Below, in pieces: positions 41,401-52,418 of a DNA stretch of 64,000 nt (its first letter is position 1; each line of letters starts with the position of its first letter). A program made the position numbers and the translations under genes. The DNA is from Salinicola aestuarinus (GTDB lineage Bacteria; Pseudomonadota; Gammaproteobacteria; Pseudomonadales; Halomonadaceae): assembly GCF_003206645.1 (NCBI RefSeq), contig NZ_PZJP01000005.1, positions 113,225-177,224 of the forward strand, read 5' to 3'. A model generated the notes under the pieces. It saw only the letters and a list, made by a program, of their open reading frames with translations, was not told the DNA's origin and ran no database searches.

Positions 41401-41540
41401 GGAGGCGGGCTCGTCGGTGGGTGTCGGCCGAGCGTAGCGCCTGGACGCCAATGGCGTCAGTCAACCTTGGTCGAGTCGCCCGGCCGCCGGTGGGCTCGCC
41501 ACCCTGAGGCCGTCCAGGGCGCCCGCCGGAGCCCGCGACG

Positions 41541-42893
41541 TCAGCCGGTGGGCGTAGCTGTCCAGCGCGTGCGGCGGTAGTGCCAATAACAGGCGCCGAG
41601 GGACGCCGAGCGCACGGCGGTGAAGAGCAGAAACGACAGCCACAGGCCGTGGTTGCCGAGCCCTTGAGTCAGCCACCATGCCGGCAGGTAGCAGGCGATC
41701 GCCAGCCACACCGTATCGCGCATCGCACGGCTTTCGGTGGCGCCGATGAACACCCCGTCGAGCAGGTAGCTCCAGACCGCGATCGCCGGCATCACGACCA
41801 TCCACGGCAGATAGTCGGTGGCGGTGGCGCGGACCTCGGGAAGATCGGTCAGCAGTGCCACCAGCGCGTCGCCACCGACGGCGAACATCAACATTGACGC
41901 CCCGGCGACCGCCACCGAGAGCTTGGTGGCGGCCCGGACGGCATCGTTGAAGTCGTCCCAGGCGCGCTGGCCCACCGAGCGCCCGGTGAGCGCCTCGGCG
42001 GCGTTGGCGAAACCGTCAAGGGCAAAGGACGTGAGCATGATGAACTGCAGGAGAACGGCATTGGCGGCGAGCACCGTATCGCCGAAGTTGGCCGCCTGAG
42101 CGGTGAAGAACGCCTGCGCGAACAGCAGCCCCAGCGTGCGCACGAACAGGTGCTGATTGACGCGGATCAGCTCCGCGTAGCGCGCCAGCGAGCGCAACGC
42201 CTCCCGCGACAGTGACCCGCCGAGCGTGCGCCAGTGCAGCGCCACGCGCCACAGTCCGAAGGCGAGCGCGCTGTAGTCGGCGATCAGCGAGGCCCAGGCG
42301 ACCCCGTCGCTGGCAAAGCCGAAGCCGACCACGAACAGCAGGTCGAGGGCGATATTGACGCCGTTGGTGAGCAGCAGGATCGCCAGAGTGATGCGGGTGC
42401 GCTGCTGGCCGATGAACCAGCCCAGAATGGCGTAGTTGGCGAGCACCGCCGGCGCCGAGAAGATCCGGATGTGGGCGTAGTCACCGGCCAGCGCCGTCGC
42501 CACCGCACTGCCGTCGAGAAGCCATAGCCCCAGCGAGATCAACGGCTCGGCAAGCAGGATCAGCAAGAGCCCGATCACGCCCGCCATCACCAGTGACTGC
42601 GCCAGCAGCAGTCGGACGTCGCTGTCGCTCTCTCGCCCGACTGCCTGGGAGGTGAGTCCGGTGGTGCCCATGCGCAGAAAGCCGAAGCCCCAGTAGAGAA
42701 AGCTGAAGAGCGTCGCTCCGAGCGTTACCGCGGCGAGGTAGCGCGAGTCCGGTAGATGGCCGACTACCGCGGTATCGACCAGCCCGAGCAGCGGCACACT
42801 CAGATTGGAGAGAATGATCGGCCAGGCCAGATTCCAAATGTGGAACGTGGTGTAGCGGCGGGGAGCGGTGTCACTGGCGGTCGAGCGATCCAC
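41541..42893 (-). CDS. MATE family exporter, DinF-like
   Basis: 450 residues with twelve predicted helices. N-terminal WNLAWPIILSNLSVPLLGLVDTAVVGHL is the DinF-type MATE opening, and LRMGTTGLTSQAVGRE follows. These proteins export cationic compounds using a sodium or proton gradient. GTG 42893 has AAGGA five bases upstream and gives a normal DinF length; a TTG at 42950 would add 19 residues. The 320 bases to the divergent porin gene hold promoters only. Confidence 0.88.
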   Translation of the reverse strand: MDRSTASDTAPRRYTTFHIWNLAWPIILSNLSVPLLGLVDTAVVGHLPDSRYLAAVTLGATLFSFLYWGFGFLRMGTTGLTSQAVGRESDSDVRLLLAQSLVMAGVIGLLLILLAEPLISLGLWLLDGSAVATALAGDYAHIRIFSAPAVLANYAILGWFIGQQRTRITLAILLLTNGVNIALDLLFVVGFGFASDGVAWASLIADYSALAFGLWRVALHWRTLGGSLSREALRSLARYAELIRVNQHLFVRTLGLLFAQAFFTAQAANFGDTVLAANAVLLQFIMLTSFALDGFANAAEALTGRSVGQRAWDDFNDAVRAATKLSVAVAGASMLMFAVGGDALVALLTDLPEVRATATDYLPWMVVMPAIAVWSYLLDGVFIGATESRAMRDTVWLAIACYLPAWWLTQGLGNHGLWLSFLLFTAVRSASLGACYWHYRRTRWTATPTG

Positions 42894-43213
42894 GGCAGTC
42901 CTTGTCGTGTTGATAGGTGGGCAAAGGGCACTGGGAAAACGCCACGGCAAGGCGTGCAGCGGCGCAGCCGGCGGCGTGACGAGACGCGAGGTATGTCACG
43001 CGGGCCACAGGATACGCGGTCGGTGCCTGTCGATCGATGCGCGGTGCGTCGCGGGCGTGATGTGGCCGCGGGCGATGCGCTGAGTTGGCATTGAGAGTTG
43101 CGCTTGGGGCCCGCTCCTCTACGTTAAGAGAACCGCCGCCGACAAATGGCCTCACGGTCGATACCGTTCGCGACGCAACACAACAAGATCCGATCGCTTT
43201 CAAGGAATGAATC

Positions 43214-44626
43214 ATGACGATAACTACCGCTGTTGCCGGTCGTGCGTCGCGTCGATCGCTTGCCGCCGCCGCATTGATGCTTCCCGCTTCCGGTGCGTTC
43301 GCCTATACCGCCGTCACCGATATCGACTACCAGACCGCCGGCATCGTGCCGCCTGCCGCGCCTCACACGCTGTATGAAAGCGGCGATGGCGATGTGCGTC
43401 TCAATGGCGGGCTGTCACTCTACGGCTTCGCCGCCGCGACCGACGACGTCAATTTCGGCTCGGGGTCGAGCATTGACGCCGGCGCCCCGACCGGTTCGAG
43501 CCCGGACTGGCTGGAGGCGGTGGTTCAGCCCGCGCTGACCGCCGAGTGGGACGTCGATGACGCCGGCACCTGGTTTACCGGCGTGCAGGGAAGCTACGCG
43601 GCGACGCGCGGCAGCCGCTACGGTGACGCGGCCGGTGCTACCCCCAACCATCCCGAGCATGGCCGCCTCGACCGCGCCTATCTCGGCTGGCGCAGCGGCA
43701 GCCTATGGGCGGACACCCTCGGCGAGGACGCGGTCACGCTCTCCGGCGGACGCCAGAAGTTCCAGTTCGGCGAGGGCTTTCTCGTCGGCGATGGTTTCAC
43801 CGATACCGGCAAGTACGCGGGCTACTACATCGGCCCCAGCGAGGGGTTCGAGAATACCGCCGTGGCATCGCTCGACAGTCAGGGCTGGCACGGTGATCTC
43901 TTCCATCTCGAGGCGGACCAGTACGTGCGTGGCGGGCCGGATACCGAGACGAAAGCCAACGGCATCAACGTCGACTACACCTTCGGGGAGCGGGCCAAGG
44001 TTGGGGCGGCCTACCTGCGGGTCTACGACAGCGATACTGCCACCCGCGACGGCATGGACGTCTATAACCTGCGCGCCAAGGCCAAACCCTTTACCGCCGT
44101 GCCCAATCTGTCGCTGGGCGGCCAGTTCGTGCTCGAGAAGAACGACGACGAAGGCATCGATGACAGTGGCTGGTACGTCCAGGCCACGTACGACTTCGTC
44201 GACCTGCCGTGGACGCCGCAGCTCGCCTATCGCCACGCGGAGTTCGAGGCCAACTACGACACGCTCTTCTACGACTTCGCCGGCGGCTGGGGCAACTGGT
44301 TCATGGGGGAGATCGTCGGCGAGTACATGCTCTTCAACAGCAATCTCGATATCGACATGGTGCGGCTCTCGGTGGCCCCGCGGGACGATCTCGAGGCCGG
44401 CGTGATCGGCTATCACTTCCGCTATCATGACCGTGAGGCGGCGGGCGTCAGCGACAGTGACTTCGCCAACGAGATCAATCTCTACGCCGACTGGTCGATC
44501 ACCGAGCGGCTGTCGCTGTCGGCGATCTATGCCTTCGCCTCGCCGGAGACCGGCGCCGAGGAGCGATTCGGCGGCAACGACGACGACGCCCAGCTCATCG
44601 AGCTCTACGCCACCTACACCTTCTGA
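43214..44626 (+). CDS. Outer membrane porin-like beta-barrel protein
   Basis: 470 residues with a signal peptide (cleavage after GAFA) and alternating amphipathic strands throughout. It ends in YATYTF with the terminal Phe recognised by the BAM machine. GRQKFQFGEGFLVGDGF and the acidic loops resemble alginate-export or OprD-like porins of halophiles. Substrate unknown. CAAGGAATGAATC precedes the ATG and a strong terminator follows. Confidence 0.75.
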   Translation: MTITTAVAGRASRRSLAAAALMLPASGAFAYTAVTDIDYQTAGIVPPAAPHTLYESGDGDVRLNGGLSLYGFAAATDDVNFGSGSSIDAGAPTGSSPDWLEAVVQPALTAEWDVDDAGTWFTGVQGSYAATRGSRYGDAAGATPNHPEHGRLDRAYLGWRSGSLWADTLGEDAVTLSGGRQKFQFGEGFLVGDGFTDTGKYAGYYIGPSEGFENTAVASLDSQGWHGDLFHLEADQYVRGGPDTETKANGINVDYTFGERAKVGAAYLRVYDSDTATRDGMDVYNLRAKAKPFTAVPNLSLGGQFVLEKNDDEGIDDSGWYVQATYDFVDLPWTPQLAYRHAEFEANYDTLFYDFAGGWGNWFMGEIVGEYMLFNSNLDIDMVRLSVAPRDDLEAGVIGYHFRYHDREAAGVSDSDFANEINLYADWSITERLSLSAIYAFASPETGAEERFGGNDDDAQLIELYATYTF

Positions 44627-44650
44627 CCGCGACTAGCGGCCATCGACAAC

Positions 44651-44690
44651 GCCATCGCCGCCCCGGTCCTGGGATCGGGGCGGCGATGGC
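44651..44690 (+). terminator. Strong hairpin terminator after porin gene
   Basis: A perfect 15-base stem GCCATCGCCGCCCCG / CGGGGCGGCGATGGC with a ten-base loop. Confidence 0.75.
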
Positions 44691-44740
44691 GTCTTGCGGT
44701 CGGGGACTTGGCGAGTCGTGCGGGAAGGAGGGAGAGGCGC

Positions 44741-45497
<757 letters not shown>

Positions 45498-45539
45498 GCC
45501 ATTTACCTCGTTGACGTCATCGCGTCGCCTGTCGGGGCG

Positions 45540-47441
45540 TCAGTCGAGTGTACCGAAGGGGTTGTCCGCCTTCAGTGAAACCGGCTGGCCGTAACCGGGA
45601 ATCGAGACTGCACTCTCGCTGACGTCGAGCTCCGGGCCGTCGAGTACGCCCTCGCCGAAACGATAGATCACGTTGAAGCGTCCGGCGTCGGCGTTGGCGT
45701 CGTAGCGCTCGGCGGTCGCCAGTGTCTGCTCGCGGCGCCGGCGCCAGTCGTCGACGGCGCGCTGGCCGTGGCGCTTGACCAGCAGCCGCTCGGTGACGCT
45801 CGGCGAGAGCACCAGGCCGGTGGCGTTGTTGCCACCGAAGCCCTTGGCGTTGACGAAGCTGGCGTCGGCCTCGAAGGCGAGCGGATCCTGGAAAAAGCGT
45901 AGCCGCTCAGCGTAGACGTCGTCGGCCACGGCATCGAGCGTCGGGATGCCGGGAATCCAGCCGTGGGCGAAGGTCCCCAGGGCGCTGGCTATCTGATCGC
46001 CAGCGGCGCTGCCCTGGGAGTGACCGATGAACGCCTTGATCGCCGCGACCGGCCAATTTTCGATGCCGTTGGCGCGGGCAACCTGGTCGAAGATATGCGA
46101 CTCGGTGGTGCGATTCTTCGGCGTGCTGGTGCCGTGGGCGTGCAGATAGGTGCGCTGACGCACGCTCTCGTCGCCGAGAATCGAGCGCGCCAGCGACACC
46201 GATTTGCCAAGGGTGATGTAGTTGCCGATGCCGGGGGCGGAGATCGAACGCTTCCAGCCGTCGGCGTTGACGTGCACCGCGGGTACCGAACCGAGGATCT
46301 GGGCGCCGGTCTCCAGCGCCAGCGAGTCGTCCATCAGCAGCACGAACTGCGAGGCCTCGGCGATGGTGAAGCCGCAGTTGCGGGCAAACGGGCGACAGGC
46401 GCGCTGATAGTCGGTGTCGGTGAGCAGTTCGAGGGCATCGAGCGCCATCAGGCTCTGGTCGTCGGCCAGGGCGCTCATGGCGCGGAAACCTTCGATGATC
46501 TCCGGGGTCACCGGCGCATCGCTGGTGCCGACCATCACCGCCCGGCGTCGGCCATGGCGAATGTCCTCGACGCCAAGGCGCAGGTTGTAGAGGAAGGTGG
46601 CACAGGCGCCCTGAATCGCGCCGGTGGCGCCGACGCTGCCGAGCACGTAGGCGTTGAGAAAGTCCGCCGTCATCTGGCCGTAGCCCAGCGGCATCTGCTT
46701 GGAGGTGACGCGGCTGCCGGTGACATAGCTCTTGAGCATGCCGCCCCAACCGGCGTCGTCGAGCTGGCCGATGGAGTTGCCGGCGTAGACGGCGATAGCG
46801 TCGGGGTCGAGGCGATCACGCAGGGCATCCCAGTCGAGTCCGCTCTGGCCGAGGCAGTCGCTGGCGCCGAAAATCGCCATCGACAGGCCGCGGGGGTGAT
46901 GAACGCTGCGATAGAACGATGCCGGCGCGAAGCCATCGGGCAACTGACCGGCAGCGCGCACCGACGCCTGTCGCCGCTCCGGCAGCAGCGCCTCCAGGGG
47001 GCCGGCGGGCACGCTCACCTCGACCGTCTTGGCGTCGACTTCCTGCGTTTCCCATCCCTCGGGCAGCGGCTGGGGTAGCTGGCGGCGCGAGATCGTGAAG
47101 GTGAACGGCTCACTGAGGTTCATCGTGACCGGACGGTTGCCGGGGATCCCCGCCTCGGCGAAGGTGTCGTCCTCGATCCGGCGAATCAGCGTGTGTTCAA
47201 GCACGGTCTGACGGCATCGGTCCGCTGCCACGGCGGTGTCGAGCACCTCGCCATCGGCAGTCTCCCAGCGGCCGTCGTCGCGCTGGGTGATCAGGCGCAT
47301 CAGCGCGGCCAGCGCGGTCAGGGTCTGGTGCTGGGTCGCCTGCGGCAGGGCGTCGAGAATCGTCCGGCGGTAGGCCTGGTGCCCGGAGGTCCTGCCTGCG
47401 GCGTTGATGCCGCCCATTCCGACGATCACCGGTAAATGTGA
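45540..47441 (-). CDS. fabY: FabY-type beta-ketoacyl-ACP synthase
   Basis: 633 residues, matching Pseudomonas FabY (PA5174) in length and in its opening LPVIVGMGGINAAGR. The active-site region is GAIQGACATFLYNLRLG (Cys nucleophile), with later His residues in HAHGTSTPKNRTTES and IKAFIGHSQGSAAG. FabY condenses acetyl-CoA with malonyl-ACP to start fatty acid synthesis in organisms that lack FabH for this step. I use TTG 47441 with GAGG upstream, which reproduces the family N-terminus; the frame stays open to 47495. Confidence 0.88.
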   Translation of the reverse strand, partial: SHLPVIVGMGGINAAGRTSGHQAYRRTILDALPQATQHQTLTALAALMRLITQRDDGRWETADGEVLDTAVAADRCRQTVLEHTLIRRIEDDTFAEAGIPGNRPVTMNLSEPFTFTISRRQLPQPLPEGWETQEVDAKTVEVSVPAGPLEALLPERRQASVRAAGQLPDGFAPASFYRSVHHPRGLSMAIFGASDCLGQSGLDWDALRDRLDPDAIAVYAGNSIGQLDDAGWGGMLKSYVTGSRVTSKQMPLGYGQMTADFLNAYVLGSVGATGAIQGACATFLYNLRLGVEDIRHGRRRAVMVGTSDAPVTPEIIEGFRAMSALADDQSLMALDALELLTDTDYQRACRPFARNCGFTIAEASQFVLLMDDSLALETGAQILGSVPAVHVNADGWKRSISAPGIGNYITLGKSVSLARSILGDESVRQRTYLHAHGTSTPKNRTTESHIFDQVARANGIENWPVAAIKAFIGHSQGSAAGDQIASALGTFAHGWIPGIPTLDAVADDVYAERLRFFQDPLAFEADASFVNAKGFGGNNATGLVLSPSVTERLLVKRHGQRAVDDWRRRREQTLATAERYDANADAGRFNVIYRFGEGVLDGPELDVSESAVSIPGYGQPVSLKADNPFGTLD

Positions 47442-47832
47442 CAAGCCACGTCCCTCGTAAGCGTTGGGGCAATCGGTTGTGAGGTGAGAGGGCAAGGCGG
47501 CTCACGCGAGAGCCGATACCGCGGGGCGAGGCCACTGTCGATAGCCCATCAGGCGAGAAACAGCGGTCGAGGTGCGTTCGCTCGACTAGAAATCACGAAG
47601 AGACATCGACGATAAACGGGGTGCCGCGCCTGCCACCTAAGGCCGTATTGCCAGGATTGGCTGAATGTGGGCAGGCATGATACACCCGCGCGTAGCCGGC
47701 GTCATGCCGGCCGACGTCGAGTCGACCGCGCGAGCGGCTGCCGGGTCACAGCGTGGCGACGCTGCGTCGTGTCGTGGCTGATAGACTAGGCCTTCGTTTC
47801 GTTCACTGACCCAGCGAGCCCGTTTCTCTGCC
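47442..47832. other. Intergenic region between fabY and the trmB-like gene
   Basis: About 390 bases between divergent genes. No RNA gene or repeat is recognisable. It must hold the fabY promoter on the minus strand and the promoter of the methyltransferase gene on the plus strand. Confidence 0.4.
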
Positions 47833-48510
47833 ATGAAAGCCGCCTCCCGCCGTATCGAAAGCGCCCAGACCGCGCCCCACGACGATCTTGTCCGCCGCGT
47901 CGAGCGCGCCCGTGAAAGCGTGTGGCAGCGTCCGCCGGCGGCGCATACGCTCGACGCCTTCGCTGACGCCGAGCGCTGGCTGGCCGAGGCCGGGCGGCCG
48001 CTGATACTGGATGCCGGCTGCGGCGTGGGCCTGTCGACGCGACAGCTGGCCGAACGCTACCCCGAGCATGCGGTGATCGGCGTCGACCGCAGCGAGGATC
48101 GTCTGGGGCGGGATCACGGCCCGCTGCCGGACAACGCGCGGCTGGTGCGGGCCGACCTGGTCGATTTCTGGCGGCTGGCCCGGGCCGCCGACTGGCGACC
48201 CCGCCGGCACTACCTGCTCTATCCCAATCCTTACCCCAAACGCGCGCAGCTGAAAAAACGCTGGCAGGGGCATCCGGTCTTCCCGACCCTGATCGCCCTG
48301 GGAGGCCGACTGGAGCTGCGTACCAACTGGGAGGTCTACGCGCGTGAATTCGCGCTGGCGGTGAGCACGCTGGTGGGGCGTGAGGCGCCGGTCGAGGCGT
48401 TCACCCCCGGCGACGCATACCTCACCCCGTTCGAGCGCAAATACGCCGAGAGCGGCCAGACCCTGTGGCGCTATCGTATCGGCCTCGACGCGGTTCCGGA
48501 GTCGTCATGA
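47833..48510 (+). CDS. trmB: TrmB-like tRNA (guanine-N7) methyltransferase
   Basis: 225 residues. LILDAGCGVGLSTRQLAERYP is the SAM-binding motif I, YLLYPNPYPKRAQLKKRWQGHP matches the TrmB substrate motif, and ELRTNWEVYAREF and TPFERKYAESG close the active site. It is a divergent member (PNPYPK replaces PDPW-K), so the tRNA target is an inference. The stop overlaps the next start. Confidence 0.75.
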   Translation: MKAASRRIESAQTAPHDDLVRRVERARESVWQRPPAAHTLDAFADAERWLAEAGRPLILDAGCGVGLSTRQLAERYPEHAVIGVDRSEDRLGRDHGPLPDNARLVRADLVDFWRLARAADWRPRRHYLLYPNPYPKRAQLKKRWQGHPVFPTLIALGGRLELRTNWEVYAREFALAVSTLVGREAPVEAFTPGDAYLTPFERKYAESGQTLWRYRIGLDAVPESS

Positions 48511-48839
48511 CAAGCTATCTGCTACTCGCACTGGCGGTGGTTGCCGAAGTCATCGCCACCAGTTCACTCAAGGCGTCGGCAGGGTTTACCCGGCTGGTGC
48601 CCAGCATCGCCGTGGTCGTGGGCTACGCACTGTCGTTCTACGCCCTGTCGCTGGTACTGAAGGTGCTGCCGGTGGGCATTACCTACGCCATCTGGGCGGG
48701 GCTGGGGATCGTGCTGGTCACGCTCATCGGCATCGTGGTGTTCGGCGAGCGCCCGGACCTGCCGGCCTATCTCGGCATGGGGCTGATCATTGCCGGGGTC
48801 GGCGTCATCCAGGTCTTTTCCCGCCTCTCTCACGGATGA
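48507..48839 (+). CDS. SMR family multidrug exporter
   Basis: 110 residues, four helices. The helix-1 signature AEVIATSSLKAS contains the essential Glu14, followed by GYALSFYALSLVLK, the GITYAIWAGLGI stretch and GLIIAGVGVIQ. EmrE-type proteins act as antiparallel dimers exporting quaternary ammonium compounds. Start overlaps the trmB-like stop as ATGA. Most of the other open frames here are shadows. Confidence 0.93.
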   Translation: MTSYLLLALAVVAEVIATSSLKASAGFTRLVPSIAVVVGYALSFYALSLVLKVLPVGITYAIWAGLGIVLVTLIGIVVFGERPDLPAYLGMGLIIAGVGVIQVFSRLSHG

Positions 48840-49004
48840 TCGCCGCCGCCGGCGACCGGGCCGGCGGGGCGAAACGACATCCCGCGGATGTCTTTGCGTC
48901 CCGGCGTCGCCTAACCCCGGGAAACGCTGCTAGTCTCGATAGCGCGGCGAATTTTCATTCGGGTTCGCACCGTCTCTCTTCCTTCACTCAAAGCGAGCAT
49001 TTCC

Positions 49005-50450
49005 ATGCGGCGTTGGTTGTCTCGAGGTTCTCTGGCTGTCTGCCTTCTTTCTCTTCCGTGGGTCTCGAGCGTCGCTGTGGCGGCCGGGTTCGAGCATATC
49101 GCCCAGCTCGCCGACCGCGGTTTCGTACTCAGCGCCCAGGCCCGGCTGCTCGACAGTGGTGAGGTGCTGGGCGCGCTCAATCCGACCCAGTCGCTGTCTC
49201 CGGCGTCGGTCACCAAGCTCTACACCGCGGCGGCCACACTCGATCGCTGGGGGCCGCAGCACCGCTTTACCACTCGCTTCGTCTCGACCGGCTCGCTCGA
49301 TGCGGGCGGCGTGCTCAATGGCGATCTGGTGCTCGAAGGTGGCGGTGACCCGGCGCTCACCTCGGAAGAGCTGTGGCGTCTGATCCAGAAGCTGCGCGAA
49401 CGCGGTGTGTCTCAGGTGAACGGTGATCTGGTGGTGAGCCAGTGGCGTTTCGGCCCGGTGGCCTGCGTGACCACCGATCGCTGCCAGACACGTACCGAAG
49501 GCACCAACGCCTACAGTGCGCTGCTCTCCTCGGCGGCGGTCAACTACGCCAACTGGTGCGCCACGGTGACACCCGCCGCGCCGGGCGAGCGCGCCCGAAT
49601 CACCAGCTGCGACACCGTGGCGCCGACGATTCGTGTCGACAACGACGTCGAGACCGTTGCCGCCGGCGGTGCGGTGAATCTCAACGCCCGCCGACTGACT
49701 GACAGTCAGGGCGACCTGCTGCGGGTGACGGGCCAGATCCCTACCGGTGCCTCGCCACAGGCCGTCTACAAGGCGAGCTCCGATCCGGCGGATCAGACCG
49801 GGCGAACACTGGCGTCGCTGCTCGAGCAGGCGGGCGTGGGGGTTCGCGGCTACGCGGTGAGTCAGACGCCGCCGCCCTCGAATGCCACGCTGCTGGCGGC
49901 GGTGGAGGGCAAGCCACTGCAGGAGCTTCTGCTGCGCACGCTCAACTACTCCAACAACTTCATGGCGGATACGCTCGCCCTCGATTTGACCAGCGGTGCC
50001 CAGCAGGGGCTGCCTGAGGCAGGTGCGGCGCTGGAGCGTTTCGCCGGCGCGCTGCCGGGGCATGGTCAGGTCACGCTGAGAAGCGGCAGCGGTCTGACCC
50101 CGGAGAACCGGGTGTCGGCGCAGGACGTCAACGCGCTGCTCGGCGCGATGTACGATCGTGCTTCGCTCTTTCCCACCTTCGTCGCCGGTATGCAGGTGCC
50201 GACCAACGGCCCGATGCGCTTCATTCGACGCGGTAGCCAGACCTTTCAGGATCACGTGATGATCAAGACAGGAACGCTCAACGAGCCGGTCACCGTGCGG
50301 GCCATCGCCGGCTATTTCCGCACGGAAAGCGGGCGCTGGGGGAGTTTCACGGTGCTCGTCAACGGGACCGCCTCAACGCCGTATCTGGCCTGGCGCGACA
50401 CGCTACCGCTGGTCTCCGACGATCTCACGGCGATGATCGAGAGCCACTGA
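49005..50450 (+). CDS. dacB: D-Ala-D-Ala carboxypeptidase/endopeptidase (PBP4)
   Basis: 481 residues with a signal peptide. Penicillin-binding motifs: SVTK near residue 68 (nucleophilic Ser), YSNN near residue 312, and KTG near residue 420 (MIKTGTLNEP). A large inserted domain separates the first two, as in DacB. It trims peptidoglycan cross-links in the periplasm. A 10-base hairpin GAACGCCGAC/GTCGGCGTTC at 50481-50505 follows as a possible terminator. Confidence 0.93.
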   Translation: MRRWLSRGSLAVCLLSLPWVSSVAVAAGFEHIAQLADRGFVLSAQARLLDSGEVLGALNPTQSLSPASVTKLYTAAATLDRWGPQHRFTTRFVSTGSLDAGGVLNGDLVLEGGGDPALTSEELWRLIQKLRERGVSQVNGDLVVSQWRFGPVACVTTDRCQTRTEGTNAYSALLSSAAVNYANWCATVTPAAPGERARITSCDTVAPTIRVDNDVETVAAGGAVNLNARRLTDSQGDLLRVTGQIPTGASPQAVYKASSDPADQTGRTLASLLEQAGVGVRGYAVSQTPPPSNATLLAAVEGKPLQELLLRTLNYSNNFMADTLALDLTSGAQQGLPEAGAALERFAGALPGHGQVTLRSGSGLTPENRVSAQDVNALLGAMYDRASLFPTFVAGMQVPTNGPMRFIRRGSQTFQDHVMIKTGTLNEPVTVRAIAGYFRTESGRWGSFTVLVNGTASTPYLAWRDTLPLVSDDLTAMIESH

Positions 50451-50614
50451 ACGCACGATTGCCGAGCTCGATGCCCCACTGAACGCCGACCTCGAGTCGG
50501 CGTTCGTCGTTATCCGGTGGGGAATGCGAAGAGATCGGGCAAGAGCGGCCCGCCCCGTTGTCCCGATGCGGTGCCCGGGGCAGTATGGCGACATATTCAC
50601 AGCGGAGAACGGCG

Positions 50615-51061
50615 ATGCGCGGGAAAGGCTTACTGATGGCAGCGTTGCTGGGCCTGTTGACGGCCTGTGCGGGGCAGTTTGGCGGCACGCCGGAGACGGC
50701 GCAGCCGGCGGAAGCGCTGGTCGGCACCTACTGGAAGCTGATGACGCTGGACGGCGAGCGGGTGACGGTGGCTGCGGATCAGCGCGAGGCGCACATGGTG
50801 CTCGACGCTCACGGCCGCGTCACCGGTTCGACGGGCTGCAATCGTCTGGTCGGTAGCTACACCCTCGAGGGTCAGCGGCTGGAGTTTTCACAGGTCGCGA
50901 CGACGCGGATGGCGTGTCCGGGCGAGGTCGGCACGCTCGAGCGCGACTGGACCGATGCCCTGTCACGCACCGCCCGCCTCGAGCAGACGGGCAAGCGATT
51001 GATTCTCGAGGATGCCGACGGGCAGTCACTGGCGGAACTCAAGGCGACCGCGCTGTATTAA
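50615..51061 (+). CDS. META-domain lipoprotein (HslJ-like)
   Basis: 148 residues. Lipobox LLTAC near residue 18. The META domain is recognisable from TYWKLMTLDGERV, GRVTGSTGCNRLVGSY and QVATTRMACPG. HslJ-type proteins are envelope stress or antibiotic-tolerance factors in enterics. GAGAACGGCG precedes ATG 50615; the longer frame has no ribosome site. Confidence 0.88.
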   Translation: MRGKGLLMAALLGLLTACAGQFGGTPETAQPAEALVGTYWKLMTLDGERVTVAADQREAHMVLDAHGRVTGSTGCNRLVGSYTLEGQRLEFSQVATTRMACPGEVGTLERDWTDALSRTARLEQTGKRLILEDADGQSLAELKATALY

Positions 51062-51094
51062 ACTGCGCGCTGATCTTCGAGAAGGAGCAGCATC

Positions 51095-51616
51095 TTGACC
51101 CTCATCGAGTGCGACTTCGCCAGTCATGGCGAGTCGATCCTGGCCATCTTCAACGATGCCATCGTCAACACGACGGCGCTCTACGAGTACCTGCCACGCA
51201 CCACGGCCTACGTCGAAGGCTGGTTTCAGGCCAAGCGCAATGCCGACCTGCCGGTTATCGGTCTTATCGACGACGCCAGCGGGCGGCTGATGGGCTTTGC
51301 CAGCTACGGCGCGTTCCGACCGCAGGCGGCGTTCCGGACCAGCGTCGAACACTCGGTTTACGTCGACGCCGAGTTTCGTCAGCGCGGCGTCGCCCGCCGG
51401 CTGATGACAGCGCTCATCGAGCGCGCCGAGGCGCAGGGTTATCACCTGATGATCGGCGGAATCGACGCCGAGAACGCTGCCAGCATCGCCCTCCACGAGC
51501 GTCTGGGTTTCGAGCACTCGGGGACCGTTCGCGAATCGGCCTTCAAGTTCGATCGCTGGCTCGACCTGGCGTTCTACCAGCGGGTGCTGGCAGCGCCACA
51601 CTCCGTGGATGCCTGA
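51095..51616 (+). CDS. GNAT acetyltransferase (phosphinothricin acetyltransferase-like)
   Basis: 173 residues. AIFNDAIVNTTALYEYLPRT at the start and SVYVDAEFRQRGVARRLM (acetyl-CoA-binding R/Q-x-x-G-x-A) mark the PAT subfamily. GIDAENAASIALHERLGF completes the fold. Members acetylate phosphinothricin or related amino acids such as methionine sulfoximine. The TTG at 51095 follows AAGGAGCAGCA. Confidence 0.88.
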   Translation: MTLIECDFASHGESILAIFNDAIVNTTALYEYLPRTTAYVEGWFQAKRNADLPVIGLIDDASGRLMGFASYGAFRPQAAFRTSVEHSVYVDAEFRQRGVARRLMTALIERAEAQGYHLMIGGIDAENAASIALHERLGFEHSGTVRESAFKFDRWLDLAFYQRVLAAPHSVDA

Positions 51617-51661
51617 CCCTGATGGCTGCGCGCCACTGACGACGGGTAGGGCGGCTCGCCG

Positions 51662-52402
51662 ATGACGCTCTCCCTGCCGCTGCTGTTTCTCGGCGTCGTA
51701 TTTGCCACCTCGCTGATATCGGGCATCTTCGGCATGGCCGGCGGATTGATCCTGCTGGGGTTTCTGCTCGCCTGGCTGCCGGCGGCAAGCGCCATCGCCG
51801 TCCACGGCGTTATCCAGCTCAGCGCCAACGGCGCAAGGGCGTGGCTGTCGCGGCGCTTCATCGTCTGGCCCATTGTGGTGCGTATCGCGCTTGGCACGAG
51901 CGTGGCGTCGCTCTGTCTGGCCTTTCTCGACTACCACCCCAGCGAGACGGGGGTGCTGATCATGCTCGGGCTGATGCCGGTGCTGGTGTGGATCCCCAAA
52001 CGCTGGTTCCATCTCGACGTCACGCGTCCCTGGCACGCCTTTTTCTGCGGGGTGGTGTCGGGTGGACTCACCATCGCCGTCGGCGTCTCCGGGCCGACCA
52101 TCGACATCGGCTTTCTCCGCTCGCAGCTCGACCGCCGCGCGGTGGTCGCCTCCAAGGCACTGGTTCAGGTGATCGCGCACTCGCTGAAGATCGTCTTCTA
52201 CTGGCGGGCGGCGTTGGTGCTCGGGCCGCAGGAGTGGGGGTGGGTATTGCTGGGCATTCCGGTGGCGTTTCTGGGAACCCGCAGCGGTAGCCGAATACTC
52301 AATCGGCTCAGCGACGTCGGCTTTCGAACCTGGACGCGCTGGATCGTCACCGGGGTCGGTGGCTACTACCTGGTGCGAGGTCTCATCGGCATGGCGATGT
52401 GA
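51662..52402 (+). CDS. TSUP family (TauE/SafE) permease
   Basis: 246 residues, about eight helices, with the duplicated signature seen as ISGIFGMAGGLILLGFLL near the start and VSGPTIDIGFL midway. The family transports sulfonates, sulfite or organosulfur anions. Substrate not predictable here. It is convergent with the AraC gene. Confidence 0.8.
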   Translation: MTLSLPLLFLGVVFATSLISGIFGMAGGLILLGFLLAWLPAASAIAVHGVIQLSANGARAWLSRRFIVWPIVVRIALGTSVASLCLAFLDYHPSETGVLIMLGLMPVLVWIPKRWFHLDVTRPWHAFFCGVVSGGLTIAVGVSGPTIDIGFLRSQLDRRAVVASKALVQVIAHSLKIVFYWRAALVLGPQEWGWVLLGIPVAFLGTRSGSRILNRLSDVGFRTWTRWIVTGVGGYYLVRGLIGMAM

Positions 52403-52418
52403 CCCCGCGGTCGCGGTA